Positions 27,470 through 36,263 of a DNA stretch of 53,310 nucleotides are shown one piece after another. Made by a program: the position numbers and the translations under genes. The stretch's first letter is position 1. The number at the start of each line of letters is the position of its first letter. Source of the DNA: Pseudobdellovibrionaceae bacterium (GTDB lineage Bacteria; Bdellovibrionota; Bdellovibrionia; Bdellovibrionales; JAMPXM01); contig JAJTYM010000025.1 in assembly GCA_021463345.1 (NCBI GenBank), positions 1-53,310 of the forward strand, given 5' to 3'. The notes beneath the pieces are model-generated. The model made no database searches, was not told the origin of the DNA, and was given only the letters and a program-made list of their open reading frames with translations.

Positions 27470-28088
27470 GGCCGAGATCCAGAGGCAGTTCGCCGACTGC
27501 CGGGACCTGAAGGAAATCATCGCCCGCCTCGAGAGGGATTTCTCCGCGCGCGGCGAGGTGATCTGCGAGATCCGCGTGAACGGGCTGGTGCTGCGCGAAA
27601 GCGACGAGATCAGCTTCGCCGGGAGCCGGCTCGGGGAGATCCGGCAGCTCGCGATCGCCTCGGAACGGCCCGAGGACCTGATCCGCGACGCCATGGCGTC
27701 GGCCCTCGACTACATCCCGCGCGTGCGCGCGGCCTGCGAGACGGCGGCCGACCTCTTCCGCGGAAACGACTTGCGGCTCGCGCAGACGCGGTTCACCGAG
27801 GTCCTCGACGGGTGCCAGTGGCTCGTCGACACGATCGTCTCGCTGCGCGGAGCCGCCGACGGCATCGGGCGGCCCATCCTCCTTCGCGACGGCTGGTCGG
27901 AAGCGGAGACGCATTTCTCCGGGGTCATCAACCAGATCCTCGCTTCGCACCAGAGCCACGACAGCGCCTTGACCGCCGATCTCGTCGAGTACGAGCTCAA
28001 CAACGTGCTCGAGCGTTGGGCGAACGTCCTCGCCGCGGAAAGCGCCGAGCGGCTCATCGGCGGCGGAGCGGTCGCCCGGCTCGCCTGA
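27447..28088 (+). CDS. Helical protein of unknown function, last gene of the GT cassette
   Basis: 213 residues starting inside the end of the second GT9 gene. The first ~70 residues look alpha/beta (EVICEIRVNGLVLRESDEIS); the rest is all-helical (ALDYIPRVRAACETAADLF, RFTEVLDGCQWLVDTIVSLR, DLVEYELNNVLERWANVLAA), similar in composition to the C-terminal extensions of the two GT9 proteins. No family recognised. It may be a chaperone or adaptor for the cassette. Confidence 0.75.
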   Translation: MTTSVWDEAEIQRQFADCRDLKEIIARLERDFSARGEVICEIRVNGLVLRESDEISFAGSRLGEIRQLAIASERPEDLIRDAMASALDYIPRVRAACETAADLFRGNDLRLAQTRFTEVLDGCQWLVDTIVSLRGAADGIGRPILLRDGWSEAETHFSGVINQILASHQSHDSALTADLVEYELNNVLERWANVLAAESAERLIGGGAVARLA

Positions 28089-28334
28089 GGGGCGCCTCGC
28101 ACCGGCTCATGGAGCCGCGGCCCCATGCTTGCCTTTCACGCCCGGCCCGTGGCCGGTCCGCGGCACCCCCCGACGGCAGGATTTTCACGGTGGCCGGCGC
28201 GCGCGCCGACGCCGCGCTGTTTATACCGCTCTCGGCGTTGGCGCGAGCCTGGCAGGTCTGCGTCGGCGAGCCCGGGTTTCCAGAGCGTCCCCGGGCCCAA
28301 ACCCGAAAATCCGGACCCAGACAAGGAGCGAGCC

Positions 28335-29579
28335 ATGGCGGATCCAGATCGTCCCACCCCTGCGCCGCGGAGGCGCTCCCGAGTCCTCGCGCTCGCCGCA
28401 TGCGCGATGGCCGCTTCCGTCTTCGCGTCACCGGCGCCGGCTCAGCAGGACGCGGACGGCCGCGGCGACGCCGAAGCGATCGCGAAGCTCACGGCGCAGA
28501 ACCTGCGCGTGCTGTCCGGCCGGTTCCACAAGATCCTCGAGTTCCGCCTTCAAGGGCTCTACAAATGCGGTTTCGAGACGCACGTTGAGCTCGAAGGCAA
28601 ATTCAAAGCGCTCAAGTCGTCCTCGCCCGATCGCGCCGACGCCGTCGCGATCCTTCGGACGTACCTTGATTCCTACGGCGTCGACGCCGCGTGCTTGAAA
28701 CAGCTCGGCTTGGCGGAGACCGTTTTTCACGATGAAGAGCGCCGCCTCTTCAAGCCGCTCGACGGTTTGATCGCCGCGATGTGCGCGACCGAATTCAACG
28801 CGGGCGCGCGCGAAGCCGATTGCCGCTCCAGGCTTTTGAGCGCCCTCTCCGACCTCGATCCGAACTGCGCCAGCGTCCAGGTCGACAACCCGCGTTCGGA
28901 ATACGAGGTCTTCCCCTGCATGGCCGGCGACTACATGATCGGCCGCGATCTGACGAAAACGGCGAAGGTCCCGCGATTGGTCGGGGAGGCGCGAGCGTTC
29001 CTGCAGGGCGTCCGTTCGGCGTTGAGCGACCCCGAGGGCCGCGCGCGAGCGGTGGAGCTCTATTCGCTTTACCCGGCCCAGGGGCGGGACGGCGAAGCGA
29101 GCCGCCAGCGCTTCCTGGCGATGTGGACCATGCTCAACGCGTCCACGCACTCGCTGACGTCGTACACGCAGGGTTATTACCACCACTTCGCCAGGGAGAC
29201 GCTGTTCCGCGAGAGATCGGCCGAAGCGGCGGTCGACGCCTTCGTCGCGACCCGCCTTCTCGTCGATGAGTACCGCACGTTGTTCAGGTGGGCCCGTGAC
29301 CGCGGGGTGAGGTTCTCGATCGGAGCGGACCGGGTGGACGGCATGAACCGCCATGATTTCATGTCGGCGTATCTCGCGTGCCGTTACCGCGCCGAACCGC
29401 GGTTCCTCCACGAGAGCCTGCCCAGGCTGCTGGGGACCGTGTACGAGAGCTTCGACTTCGTGTCGCACCTCAAGGAGGGCGACAGCCTCGGCGTGGCTTG
29501 GCGAGCGATGAAATCGGACCTGCGGCGGTACAAGTCGGGGGTCCGTTGGGGGCGCGCGTTCTGCGCGGGGGAGACGTGA
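28335..29579 (+). CDS. Secreted protein of unknown function
   Basis: 414 residues from ATG 28335 with AAGGAG six bases upstream. Signal peptide with a long basic n-region: PRRRSRVLALAACAMAASVF, cut probably after APA. The mature part is largely helical with scattered cysteines (LYKCGFETH, AACLKQL, AAMCATEF, ADCRSR, PNCASV, FPCMAG), suggesting disulfides in the periplasm. Conserved-looking stretch: LTSYTQGYYHHFARETLFRE. No family recognised. It follows the cassette after a 246-base gap in which no feature is clear. Confidence 0.8.
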   Translation: MADPDRPTPAPRRRSRVLALAACAMAASVFASPAPAQQDADGRGDAEAIAKLTAQNLRVLSGRFHKILEFRLQGLYKCGFETHVELEGKFKALKSSSPDRADAVAILRTYLDSYGVDAACLKQLGLAETVFHDEERRLFKPLDGLIAAMCATEFNAGAREADCRSRLLSALSDLDPNCASVQVDNPRSEYEVFPCMAGDYMIGRDLTKTAKVPRLVGEARAFLQGVRSALSDPEGRARAVELYSLYPAQGRDGEASRQRFLAMWTMLNASTHSLTSYTQGYYHHFARETLFRERSAEAAVDAFVATRLLVDEYRTLFRWARDRGVRFSIGADRVDGMNRHDFMSAYLACRYRAEPRFLHESLPRLLGTVYESFDFVSHLKEGDSLGVAWRAMKSDLRRYKSGVRWGRAFCAGET

Positions 29580-29683
29580 TGCGGCGACCGTCGGCCGGCC
29601 GGCGCGTCCCCCGCTCGCGCTCGATCATGGGCCAGGTCGCGTGACGCTCGCCCGGCGGGCGGAAATGCGCTACTCTTGGTGCG

Positions 29684-31711
29684 GTGGAGCCCTTGCAGAG
29701 CCCGCCCAGGATCCTCTGGGTCGATGACGATGAAGACATCCTTGCGTCCGCGGAACGGCTGTTCCGCGGGGAAACCGTCCATTTCCAGGCGGCGACGAGC
29801 GCCGAAGAGGCCAAGGACATGCTCCGCAAGGGGATCTACGCCGTGGTCGTGGCCGATCAGCGGCTGCAGAGGTCGAGCGGGGTCGATCTGCTGGAATTCG
29901 CCAAGCGCCACGCGCCGGCGACGACGCGGATCCTGCTCACGGGTTACGTCGATAACGCCGTGATCGAGGAGGCCGTCAACCGCGGCGCCGTCTTCCGTTT
30001 CATCAACAAGCCCTGGGACAACGACGAGCTGAGCGTCGACATCACCAAGGGCATCGAGCATCACCGCCTGAAGATCACCCAGGCCGGCCTGCTTCGCGAG
30101 GTCACCCGCCAGAACAAACGCCTCGAGGAGATGACTTCGGGCCTCGAGAAGCTCGTCGCCGAGCGCACGACGGACGCGGAGAAGAGCAAGGACGAAGCCG
30201 AGCGCGGGCTCGCGCGCATGCGCGACCTGGTGCGCTTCATCAAGGACCTCTCGACGCTGACGTCGATCGACGAGCTCATGAACCTGATCGCCAAGGAGCT
30301 GCGCGCGTTCAACACCCTGCGCCCGCCGGTCCTCGGCTACGTCGCCTCCGAGCGCCGGCCGATGATCGTCCATTTCCAGGGCAAGCAGGTCGTGGAGAAG
30401 GAAATGCGCCAGGCCTGGTCGGCCAGCGTGCGCCTGCGGATCAACGAGATCGACGATCGCGTGTATCTCGCCAATGAATTCGGCCGGCCGTTCGTCAAAG
30501 TGATCGCGATCCCGCTCAAACGGCGCATGGCCGCGCTCGAGAGCGAGCCGGAGCCGCCGGCGACCCTGTTCTTCGAGCATTCGCTGCCGGACAGCAGGAT
30601 AGAGCCGTTCCTCGCCTTCGTCTCCGAGCGCCTGCAGCCGCTCAGCATCGCCCTCGACCGCATCCTGCTCGAGTACCATTTGAAGTACACGTCCTATCAG
30701 TGGGAGAGCACTTTCGACGGCATCAAGGACCCGATCGCGATCGTCGACGTCGACTACCGGGTCGTGCGCGCCAACCGGCACTTCCACGGCGGGAGTTTCG
30801 AGGTCTCGTGCCACCGGATTTTCGCCGGCTCGGACACCGTCTGCCGGGGGTGCCCGGCGGCGGCGGCCCTCTCCTCCGGCGTGCCGCAGACGGGCCAGGT
30901 CCGGCGCGGGCAGCGGACGTTCCAGGCGCATTCTTACCCGATCCGCATGGAAGGCGACGCCGCCGTCACCAACGTCATCAATTACTACGTCGACGTGACC
31001 GCGGCCCGCGAACTGCACGGGCGGGTCGTGCAGAGCGAGAAGATGGCGGCCATCGGTTTGCTCGCCGGGAACATCGCCCACGAACTCAACAACCCGCTCA
31101 CCGGCATCCGCTCGTTGGCCCAAGTCCTGCTCGTCGAGCTCGAGCCCGATTCGCAGTTGCGCAGCGACGTCCTCGAGGTCGAGAAGGCGGCCGCGCGCTC
31201 GCAGAAGATCATCGAAAACCTGCTCGACTTCTCGAAAGGGGGGGCGGGCGAGCGGCAGACGCGCGTTTCGCTCAACGAAATCGTCTCGCGCACGCTGCCC
31301 ATGCTCAAAACCGCGATGCGCGAGCACCGCAGCGAGATCTACCTTTGCGAGGAACGGGTCGACGTGCGCGTCGAACCGAACCTCATGCAGCAGGTCGTTT
31401 TCAACCTCGTCAACAACGCCTGCCAAGCGATGGCCGATGCGGGGACGATCACGATCGAAACGTCGGCCGCCGGGCCGGGATGGTGCGAGCTGCGCGTGAG
31501 CGACACGGGGCAGGGCATTCCGCCCGAGATCCGCGACAGCGTCTTCGAACCGTTTTTCACGACGAAAGAGGAAGGCAAAGGGACGGGGCTGGGCCTCAGC
31601 ATGAGCAGGAACGTCATCGAGAAGTTCGGCGGCGAGATCCACATCGAAAGCGAGCCCGGCCAAGGCGCGACGTTCATCGTGCGCCTGCCGAGGGTCGGGG
31701 AGACGGGGTGA
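29684..31711 (+). CDS. Hybrid sensor histidine kinase (REC-GAF-PAS-HisKA-HATPase)
   Basis: 675 residues, GTG start. Order: N-terminal receiver (DDDED 14-18, phospho-Asp D58, K109 in FINKPW), coiled coil (~125-180), GAF-like domain (~185-325), PAS domain (~340-440), HisKA with H466 in NIAHELNNPLTGIRS, HATPase with N-box NLVNNACQAM, G1 DTGQGIPP and G2 GTGLGLS. Receiver-first hybrids take a phosphate input before the kinase. The PAS domain holds an unusual Cys set (C376, C387, C390 in CHRIFAGSDTVCRGCP), possibly a redox or metal sensor. No membrane helices, so cytoplasmic. Four bases separate it from a response regulator gene. Confidence 0.93.
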   Translation: MEPLQSPPRILWVDDDEDILASAERLFRGETVHFQAATSAEEAKDMLRKGIYAVVVADQRLQRSSGVDLLEFAKRHAPATTRILLTGYVDNAVIEEAVNRGAVFRFINKPWDNDELSVDITKGIEHHRLKITQAGLLREVTRQNKRLEEMTSGLEKLVAERTTDAEKSKDEAERGLARMRDLVRFIKDLSTLTSIDELMNLIAKELRAFNTLRPPVLGYVASERRPMIVHFQGKQVVEKEMRQAWSASVRLRINEIDDRVYLANEFGRPFVKVIAIPLKRRMAALESEPEPPATLFFEHSLPDSRIEPFLAFVSERLQPLSIALDRILLEYHLKYTSYQWESTFDGIKDPIAIVDVDYRVVRANRHFHGGSFEVSCHRIFAGSDTVCRGCPAAAALSSGVPQTGQVRRGQRTFQAHSYPIRMEGDAAVTNVINYYVDVTAARELHGRVVQSEKMAAIGLLAGNIAHELNNPLTGIRSLAQVLLVELEPDSQLRSDVLEVEKAAARSQKIIENLLDFSKGGAGERQTRVSLNEIVSRTLPMLKTAMREHRSEIYLCEERVDVRVEPNLMQQVVFNLVNNACQAMADAGTITIETSAAGPGWCELRVSDTGQGIPPEIRDSVFEPFFTTKEEGKGTGLGLSMSRNVIEKFGGEIHIESEPGQGATFIVRLPRVGETG

Positions 31712-31715
31712 GGGC

Positions 31716-32099
31716 GTGAAGATTCTCATTGTCGACGACGAACCGCTCGTGAGAAAATCCCTGAGCCGGGCTTGCCTGGCGAAAGGCCACCGGGTGACCG
31801 AGGCGGCCGACGGCACGGAAGGGCTCGCCGCGTGGCGGGAGCAGGGGCCCGACCTCGTTTTTCTCGACGTCCTGATGCCGGGACTGAGCGGCCCGCGGCT
31901 TCTCGACGAGATCGGCGAGGCGGAGGCGCGCCGGGCCGTCGTCATCCTGATGTCGGCGTATTCGGGGGAACACAACATGGAGACCGCGCAGGCCATGGGC
32001 GCCGCGCTCTTCATCCCCAAACCGTTCGATGACATTTTCGAAGTCGTGGACAAAGCGGAGGCTCTGTTTGCCGAACGAAGCGCGCGTCAAAAAGGTTAA
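31716..32099 (+). CDS. Single-domain response regulator
   Basis: 127 residues, CheY-like receiver with no output domain. Acidic pocket D7/D8, phospho-Asp D51 (LVFLDVLMPG), S80 and K102 (IPKPF) are all in place. GTG start four bases after the hybrid kinase stop, so the natural phosphate donor is that kinase. With the downstream PilZ-like gene it could form a local signalling unit; lack of an output domain implies action by protein contact or a phosphorelay. Confidence 0.93.
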   Translation: MKILIVDDEPLVRKSLSRACLAKGHRVTEAADGTEGLAAWREQGPDLVFLDVLMPGLSGPRLLDEIGEAEARRAVVILMSAYSGEHNMETAQAMGAALFIPKPFDDIFEVVDKAEALFAERSARQKG

Positions 32100-32508
32100 A
32101 GCCTATCCGATCCCGGCGCAGATCGTTTCGAACACCGGCCCTTTCCCCGCCGACATCCTCAAACTCACGACGTTCGGCTTCATGGCTGAAATCGGCGAGA
32201 GAAAGCTCCAGACGGGCGATAAAGTCGAGATTTCCTTCGAGATGCCGGTCGTGCGCCTGCGCGTGAAGGAGCCCGGCGTCGTCGTCAAACTCTACAACCG
32301 GCTCGCGCCCGCGCCGAAGCTCGACCCGGAGCCCGCCCGCCCGCCCTCTGGCGACTCGGCGAGCGAGAAGGCCGATCGCCGCGGCATCGAGTTCTCGGAC
32401 GTCATGCATCTGGCGGAGATCCATTTCAAGCCTCTCAGCGTCGAGGGGAAAACGCGCATCGCGCGATTCCTCAAGGCGTTGTCTCAGGCGCCAGAGGCCG
32501 GGGAGTGA
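32068..32508 (+). CDS. PilZ-like domain protein
   Basis: 146 residues from a TTG with GGAGG six bases upstream, overlapping the response regulator end by 32 bases; an ATG at 32029 is in frame but lacks a ribosome site. The beta-rich core (PADILKLTTFGFMAEIGERK, then GDKVEISFEMP) and the C-terminal LAEIHFKPLSVEGKTRIARF resemble PilZ proteins. The N-terminal RxxxR motif needed for c-di-GMP binding is not visible, so it may be a non-binding PilZ variant. An Ala/Pro/Ser insert lies mid-protein. Confidence 0.6.
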   Translation: MPNEARVKKVKAYPIPAQIVSNTGPFPADILKLTTFGFMAEIGERKLQTGDKVEISFEMPVVRLRVKEPGVVVKLYNRLAPAPKLDPEPARPPSGDSASEKADRRGIEFSDVMHLAEIHFKPLSVEGKTRIARFLKALSQAPEAGE

Positions 32509-32512
32509 AGCC

Positions 32513-33079
32513 GTGCGCGTGATCGCAGGCCGGTTCCGCGGCCGCCAACTCGTTTCTTTCAACGCCGGCCACGTTCGTCCGACGACGGATCGGGTGAAGG
32601 AGTCGATTTTCAACAAGCTGCAGAACGACATACCCGGCGGGCGCGTGCTCGATCTGTTTTCGGGGACGGGCAACCTCGCCATCGAAGCGTTGTCGCGCGG
32701 GGCGGGAGAGGTCGTCGCCGTCGAAGTGAACGGCAAATCGCTGACGATCATTCGCGAGAACCTCGAAAAACTGGGAATCAAGGGCGAGATTCGGGTGGTC
32801 GGGGACGACGCCTTGAAGTACGTTCGCCGTTACAAGGGCCTTCCGTTCGACGTGATCCTCGTGGATCCCCCGTTCACGGAGAAGATGGCCGACGAGGTCC
32901 TCGAGGCCTTGTCGGGGAAAATCGCCGCGGGCGGAGACCTGGTGAAGCCCGAGACGACGATCGTGATCGAGTCCTCGAAACACGAGACGGTGAGGGACGA
33001 ATACGCCGCGCTCGAGCGCTTCGACCATCGTGATTACGGGGACAAGATCGTCTCTTACTTCCGCAAAAAGGGGATGTGA
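32513..33079 (+). CDS. rsmD: 16S rRNA (guanine(966)-N(2))-methyltransferase RsmD
   Basis: 188 residues, GTG start four bases after the previous stop. Methylates G966 of 16S rRNA using SAM. Family motifs: MRVIAGRFRGRQL, RPTTDRVKESIFNKL, SAM loop VLDLFSGTGNLAIEALSRGA and catalytic DPPF (ILVDPPFTEKM). Followed immediately by coaD, the conserved rsmD-coaD pairing seen in many bacteria. Confidence 0.95.
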   Translation: MRVIAGRFRGRQLVSFNAGHVRPTTDRVKESIFNKLQNDIPGGRVLDLFSGTGNLAIEALSRGAGEVVAVEVNGKSLTIIRENLEKLGIKGEIRVVGDDALKYVRRYKGLPFDVILVDPPFTEKMADEVLEALSGKIAAGGDLVKPETTIVIESSKHETVRDEYAALERFDHRDYGDKIVSYFRKKGM

Positions 33080-33081
33080 GC

Positions 33082-33564
33082 ATGTCGGCCGCCATTTACC
33101 CGGGGAGCTTCGATCCGATCACGAACGGGCATTGCGACATCATCCGCCGGATCCAGCCGATCTTCGGCGAGATCACGCTGCTGCTCGCGAAAAGCCCGAA
33201 AAAGCGGCCGCTGTTCACGGTCGAGGAGCGGATCGCCCTCGCCGAGGAGGCGCTCGAGGGCGTTCCCGGGATCAGGATCGCCGCTCACGACGGGTTGACG
33301 GTCGATTACCTGCGGAAGACCGGCGTGCGCGTGATCGTGCGCGGCCTGCGCGCCGTCAGCGATTTCGAGTACGAGCTCGTGATGGCCAACATGAACAAGA
33401 AACTCTCCCCGGGCGTCGAGACCATGCTCGTTTTCGCGAGCCCGGAGTACTACTACGTTTCGTCGAACACGGTGAAGGAAGTCGCCATGCACGGCGGTTC
33501 GGTCAAGGACTTCGTGCCCCCCGGCGTCGCGAAAGCGCTGGAAGCGAAGTTCGAATCCCGCTGA
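33082..33564 (+). CDS. coaD: Phosphopantetheine adenylyltransferase CoaD
   Basis: 160 residues from ATG 33082, two bases after rsmD. Catalyses the penultimate step of coenzyme A synthesis. Nucleotidyltransferase fold motifs: AIYPGSFDPITNGHCDIIRR (TNGH is the HxGH-like ATP site), VRGLRAVSDFEYE and the signature YYVSSNTVKEVAMHGGSVKD. Standard family length. Confidence 0.96.
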   Translation: MSAAIYPGSFDPITNGHCDIIRRIQPIFGEITLLLAKSPKKRPLFTVEERIALAEEALEGVPGIRIAAHDGLTVDYLRKTGVRVIVRGLRAVSDFEYELVMANMNKKLSPGVETMLVFASPEYYYVSSNTVKEVAMHGGSVKDFVPPGVAKALEAKFESR

Positions 33565-33668
33565 CACGAGCGCCATTGTGGGGCCCGGGGCGCCGCTCAG
33601 GCCAAAAATTCGTTGATGCGCGCGGCAAAACGCGCAAGAAAGACCTCATTGCGAAACGAGGTGCCACG

Positions 33669-34880
33669 ATGCTTTCGAAACGCGCGCAACTTCTGAAACC
33701 GTCCCCCATCCTGATGCTCGCCGCCAAAGCCGCCGAAATGAAGGCGAGCGGGCTCGACGTCGTTTCGCTCACGATCGGCGAACCGGATTGGGGCACGTAC
33801 GAGCCGATCCGCGAGGCGGCGATCGCGGCGATCCGCGAGGGCCGGACGAAATACACCCCGCCGGCGGGCATCCCCGAGCTGCGCAAAGCCGTGGCGGCCC
33901 AGGTTTCCGCGGATCTGGGGATCCCGTACGAGCCGGCCGACATCACCGTCAGCACCGGGGCGAAGTTCGTGCTCTTTTCCGCGCTCCAGGCGATCATCGA
34001 TCCGGGCGACGAAGTGATCCTCGTCGCGCCTTTCTGGGCGAGCTACACGACGATGGTGGAGCTCGCCGAGGGCGCGCCGAAGATCGCCGCCTGCGACGCG
34101 GCCTCGAACTTCAAGCTCACGCCCGAGCTCCTGCGCCGGGCGCTCACGCCGAAGACGAAGGCGGTCCTGCTCAACTCGCCCAGCAACCCGACGGGCATGA
34201 TCTACTCGAACGAGGAATTGCGGGCCCTCGCCGCCGTTCTCAAGGACCACCCGCGCGTCGTGATCATCAGCGACGACATCTACAATCGGCTCGTGTTCGC
34301 CTCGAAAGGCGAGGTGGCGCCGCACATCCTGCGCGCCGCGCCCGAGCTCCGCGACCGCGTGGTCGCGCTCAACGGCGCCTCCAAGTCCTACGCCATGACC
34401 GGTTGGCGCCTCGGCTGGGCCGCGGGCCCGCGCGAGATCATCAACGCGATGTCGAATTACCAGAGCCAATCCGTCAGCTGCGCGTCGGCGATTTCGCAAT
34501 ACGCCGCGCTCGAGGGCCTGCGCTTGGGCGAAACGGACATCGCCAAGACGCGACAGTTGCTCGCGCAACGCTATGACTTCATCGCCGGCGAGCTCGCGAA
34601 GATCCCCGGCCTCAAAGTTTGCGAGCCGCAGGGGGCGTTCTACATCTGGCTCGATGTTTCGGCGCACATGGGTAAAACCGCGTCGGTCGGGGGGCGCCCG
34701 GTCAAACTGACGACGACGACCGAGATGGCCGAGGCTCTGCTCGAAGAGCGGCAAGTCGCGGTCGTGCCCGGGATCGAGTTCGGCCTCGACGGCTATTTCC
34801 GCCTGAGCTTCGCGCTCGAGAACAGCAAAGCGAAGATCGCCTGCGATCGCATGAAGGCGTTTTTCGAGTCCTTGAAGTGA
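33669..34880 (+). CDS. Aspartate aminotransferase (class I PLP)
   Basis: 403 residues from ATG 33669, with GAGGTG upstream; an open frame extends back through coaD but is not used. Class I fold I aminotransferase of the Igamma type: SLTIGEPDWGTYEPIR, YTPPAGIPELRKAV, LNSPSNPTGMIY, and the PLP-lysine motif NGASKSYAMTGWRLGW. Converts aspartate and 2-oxoglutarate to oxaloacetate and glutamate; prephenate or other substrates are possible. An 8-bp hairpin follows its stop. Confidence 0.92.
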   Translation: MLSKRAQLLKPSPILMLAAKAAEMKASGLDVVSLTIGEPDWGTYEPIREAAIAAIREGRTKYTPPAGIPELRKAVAAQVSADLGIPYEPADITVSTGAKFVLFSALQAIIDPGDEVILVAPFWASYTTMVELAEGAPKIAACDAASNFKLTPELLRRALTPKTKAVLLNSPSNPTGMIYSNEELRALAAVLKDHPRVVIISDDIYNRLVFASKGEVAPHILRAAPELRDRVVALNGASKSYAMTGWRLGWAAGPREIINAMSNYQSQSVSCASAISQYAALEGLRLGETDIAKTRQLLAQRYDFIAGELAKIPGLKVCEPQGAFYIWLDVSAHMGKTASVGGRPVKLTTTTEMAEALLEERQVAVVPGIEFGLDGYFRLSFALENSKAKIACDRMKAFFESLK

Positions 34881-34902
34881 TTCGCGGTCCCGGAGGCGGC
34901 TC

Positions 34903-34921
34903 AGGGCCCGTTTCGGGCCCT
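34903..34921 (+). terminator. Hairpin after the aminotransferase gene
   Basis: AGGGCCCG (34903-34910) and CGGGCCCT (34914-34921) form a perfect 8-bp stem with loop TTT, 23 bases after the stop. No U-run follows. Confidence 0.5.
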
Positions 34922-35069
34922 CGCCCGCCGGCCGCGCGTCCCCGCCTCGACTCAAGTCCGGGCTTCTCGCGCCCGGGCCGCCCGCGTTGAAGGCGGCCGC
35001 CGTTCCCGGTACCATAAGGGCATCGGGGCCGCGGCCCATCGGGCGCGGTTCCCGGCTAAGGAGAGCCAT

Positions 35070-36263
35070 ATGGGGACCTGGGGTCTGATCCAGACCGTCA
35101 TCGACATCTTTCTCGCGTTGGGCTTGTTCATCGTCGCGATGCGGATCAGCCGCCAGCCGAAGGACGACCCGCGGCTGTCGCGCGGCCTGCAACTGCTCCA
35201 AGCCAAGATCGCGGTGCTTGAGGACCTCTCCGACCGCACCGAAACGCAGGTGCAGCAGATGGCCGCTCTTCTCGAGCAGAAATCGCGCGAGGTGCAGAAC
35301 AAGATCCAACTCGCCGACCGTCACGTGCAACTCGTGCGCGCGGCGATGGACCGCAGCCTCGAGGTCGCCAAGATCTTCCAGGACAGGATCCCGCACCAGG
35401 AGATCATCGAGCGTCAGAACACGCTCAAGTACCTGCAGGCGGCGCGTTTGGCGCACCAGGGGAAGTCGGCCGAGGACATCGCGCGCGCGATCGACCTGCC
35501 GAAAGGCGAGATCGAATTCATCGCCAAGGTGAACCGCGACCAACTCATGTTCTCCGAAGACCAGCTTCCCGATTGGGCGCGCGAGGCCGATCCGTCCCTC
35601 GGTTTCGTGGACGGAGCGGCCGCGGAAACGCCGACGACGGGTTCCGACGAAGCGCGCATCAAGGCCGCGGGGGAAACCGCGCGCCTTTCGCGGCTCGCCA
35701 ACCAGCAGGAGCTCGTCGAAAACCTCCAGCAGGTCCAGCGCGAGATGAACGAGATGCTCAACGCGTCCCCTGTCCCGCGCGACATGAGCGAAGTGTTCAG
35801 CGTGCCCAAGCCTTCGACCGAATCGCTCGCGCGTCTCGGCGAGGAGTTCCGAAAAGCGCGCACCGAAGCCGAGGCGATGCCGGGCTTCGCGGCTGGCGAG
35901 CTTTCGTTCGTCGAGCTCGATCCGAGGTCGGAGACCGCCGCCGAAGGGGCGGGAACCGGTCCGTTCCTCGAGCTTTCGCCGGAACAACTCGAGGAATTGA
36001 AGGCTTCGCTCGCGTCGGCGCCCGCCCCGGCTCCCGCGGCGTCGGTTTTGGCGGCTCCCGCGTCCGAGGGACCCGCGTCCGCGCGGCCGGAGACGGCCGA
36101 TCCCAAAGGCCAGGCTCTCGCCCAGGCCCGCGCGGCCGCGCAAGAGTTGAAGAAACCGCAGCCGAAGTCGGCCGTGAACCCGGCCGCGGCGCCCGCGCCG
36201 GCGATCCGCAAGGTCGAGTTCCCGCGGATCGCCGCCGTCAAACCGACGGACAACCTCGGCTGA
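35070..36263 (+). CDS. Membrane-anchored DUF2802 domain protein
   Basis: 397 residues with AAGGAGAG just before the ATG. One N-terminal membrane helix (LIQTVIDIFLALGLFIVAMR), a long coiled coil (~45-115), then the DUF2802 HTH-like segment (TLKYLQAARLAHQGKSAEDI followed by ARAIDLPKGEIEFI), and a long Ala/Pro/Glu-rich tail. DUF2802 genes often sit near flagellar or chemotaxis genes; molecular role unknown. The stop overlaps the next start by one base (TGATG). Confidence 0.82.
   Translation: MGTWGLIQTVIDIFLALGLFIVAMRISRQPKDDPRLSRGLQLLQAKIAVLEDLSDRTETQVQQMAALLEQKSREVQNKIQLADRHVQLVRAAMDRSLEVAKIFQDRIPHQEIIERQNTLKYLQAARLAHQGKSAEDIARAIDLPKGEIEFIAKVNRDQLMFSEDQLPDWAREADPSLGFVDGAAAETPTTGSDEARIKAAGETARLSRLANQQELVENLQQVQREMNEMLNASPVPRDMSEVFSVPKPSTESLARLGEEFRKARTEAEAMPGFAAGELSFVELDPRSETAAEGAGTGPFLELSPEQLEELKASLASAPAPAPAASVLAAPASEGPASARPETADPKGQALAQARAAAQELKKPQPKSAVNPAAAPAPAIRKVEFPRIAAVKPTDNLG

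Noticed and set aside
29384-32053. 889-codon open frame antisense to the hybrid kinase
   Set aside because: Spans the antisense of several clear genes; repetitive Arg/Leu/Asp/Val content, no domain.
33597-36143. 848-codon open frame antisense to the aminotransferase and DUF2802 genes
   Set aside because: GC-driven shadow; both genes beneath have strong motif and ribosome-site support.
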